Source: Micrococcales bacterium
GTDB taxonomy: Bacteria; Actinomycetota; Actinomycetes; Actinomycetales; Cellulomonadaceae
DNA: 5,461 bases
Direction of reading: 5' to 3'
Assembly (NCBI GenBank): GCA_009783975.1
Contig: WRCL01000160.1
Location: 1-5,461, forward strand
The notes under the pieces: model-generated
What the model was told of the DNA's origin: nothing
Databases searched by the model: none
The model's input: the letters and a program-made list of their open reading frames with translations, nothing else
Shown here: positions 4,704 to 5,461 of the stretch, one piece after another
How the letters are laid out: each line of letters starts with the position of its first letter
How positions within the stretch are numbered: position 1 is the stretch's first letter
Position numbers and translations under genes: made by a program

Positions 4704-5461
4704 TCACACTGGGGCGTCAGGGACCCCGTACGGCAGCCGCGCCAGACCTGCCGACTCGGTGCGGGTGCGTCCGACCCGGTTCCACTCGGTGAGCCGTTCT
4801 CGTTCGCGCCGTTCGGCGAGCACAGCCACGAGGAAGTCCTCCGGGTGGGTACCTGCCGGGGGCAGCGGTCGGACGTACTGCTGGACCTGCTCGGTCAGCT
4901 CGGTGCCCAGACGTGTGCGTGAGGCAGGGTGCATCGCCGAGGTCCGGCCCAGGAACTGGCGTACCGACAACGCCAACGGGTCAGGCAGCCGCGCGACGTC
5001 CGAACGTGAGGCCCACCGGACCAGGTGCGGTGGCATGACGATGACCAGCCGGTCGCGTGGACCACCGCGGGTGCGTGCCGCGTAGGTCCCGGCCACCATG
5101 TCGCCCAGGCGTTTGCCCCGCGGGGAGAGCAGGGAGGCCAGGACCGCAGGGATCGTGAACAGCGCCCAGACCTCGACGAAAGCGAGCAGGGTGCGGATCA
5201 TCGTGTGGCGCACGGTGATGACGCCGCCGTCGTCGCGCACGATCCGCAGGCCCAAGGCCAGACGCCCGAGCGAGCGCCCGCGGCTGAGGGTCTCCACGAC
5301 GACCGGCACGACGATGAGCATCGTCACGACCAGCGCCAACGACAGCGCAGCGCCCATCTTGTAGTCGATGTCGACACTTGTTGCCATCGCACCGACGGCC
5401 GAGAACGCGCCGAGCAGACCTATGCCGTACGCGGTGTAGTCGATGAGCCCGGACACGATCC
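4704..5461 (-). CDS. RDD-family membrane protein, 5' end beyond the window
   Basis: RDD proteins are small polytopic membrane proteins, mostly of unknown function. The frame stays open to the right edge, where an ATC codon precedes the first visible GTG at 5454-5456, so the N-terminus with the first conserved Arg is missing. Visible, numbered from that GTG: an Asp in GLIDY (6) within membrane segment 1 (about 5-24), segment 2 (about 35-57), the conserved loop SRGRSLGRLALGLRIV (58-73), segment 3 (about 88-110) and PRGKRLGDMVAGTYAAR (112-128). After it comes a long soluble tail with RRERERLTEW near its end, including VMPPHLVRWA (140-149), QFLGR (167-171) and HPASRTRLG (176-184). This tail is typical of an actinobacterial subgroup that usually sits beside a SpoIIM-like membrane protein and MoxR/DUF58 genes; those would be expected beyond the right edge. 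Confidence 0.88.
   Translation of the reverse strand, partial: IVSGLIDYTAYGIGLLGAFSAVGAMATSVDIDYKMGAALSLALVVTMLIVVPVVVETLSRGRSLGRLALGLRIVRDDGGVITVRHTMIRTLLAFVEVWALFTIPAVLASLLSPRGKRLGDMVAGTYAARTRGGPRDRLVIVMPPHLVRWASRSDVARLPDPLALSVRQFLGRTSAMHPASRTRLGTELTEQVQQYVRPLPPAGTHPEDFLVAVLAERRERERLTEWNRVGRTRTESAGLARLPYGVPDAPV

Noticed and set aside
1..5461. tRNA, rRNA, CRISPR array, transposase or integrase genes
   Set aside because: None was seen on either strand: no regular spaced direct repeats, no tRNA-like cloverleaf and no recombinase motifs.

Overview
The window is GC-rich DNA from an actinobacterium. A Micrococcales member near Cellulomonas is my best guess, from the coaD sequence, the RDD protein with its long conserved tail, GTG starts and apparent leaderless promoters. 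This is judged from remembered family features, with no search run.

Right half (about 2285-5461), all on the minus strand and read right to left: a 5'-truncated RDD-family membrane protein; a YwqG/DUF1963-family protein whose start is set by a good Shine-Dalgarno site; a 204-base intergenic stretch with a 26-bp imperfect inverted repeat; coaD (phosphopantetheine adenylyltransferase, coenzyme A synthesis), apparently leaderless; and, overlapping coaD by ATGA, a coiled-coil protein of the DivIVA/SepIVA-like type with six 11-residue repeats. In related genomes coaD and this coiled-coil gene are usually followed by DUF177, rpmF and rnc, and coaD is usually preceded by rsmD and recG. Neither flank is present here, so the coaD pair looks rearranged or bounded by accessory DNA.

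Left half (1-2257): a divergent unit. A minus-strand two-gene operon encodes a sigma-region-4-like helix-turn-helix protein with an uncharacterised C-terminal domain, and, overlapping it by GTGA, a PP2C-type protein phosphatase. Facing away on the plus strand is a 58-codon gene of unknown function with a near-consensus promoter (TTGACG, 17 bp, TAGGGT) and a good ribosome binding site. The roughly 120-base control region between them carries both promoters, a dyad over the plus-strand -10 and a perfect 17-base palindrome. Beyond the phosphatase, 1-351 is less GC-rich, holds a 9-bp inverted repeat at the edge and at best one doubtful small membrane-protein ORF.

The most interesting part is the HTH/PP2C pair with its divergent small gene: a compact regulator-phosphatase module inserted where housekeeping genes would be expected. 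Its target and signal cannot be read from the sequence.
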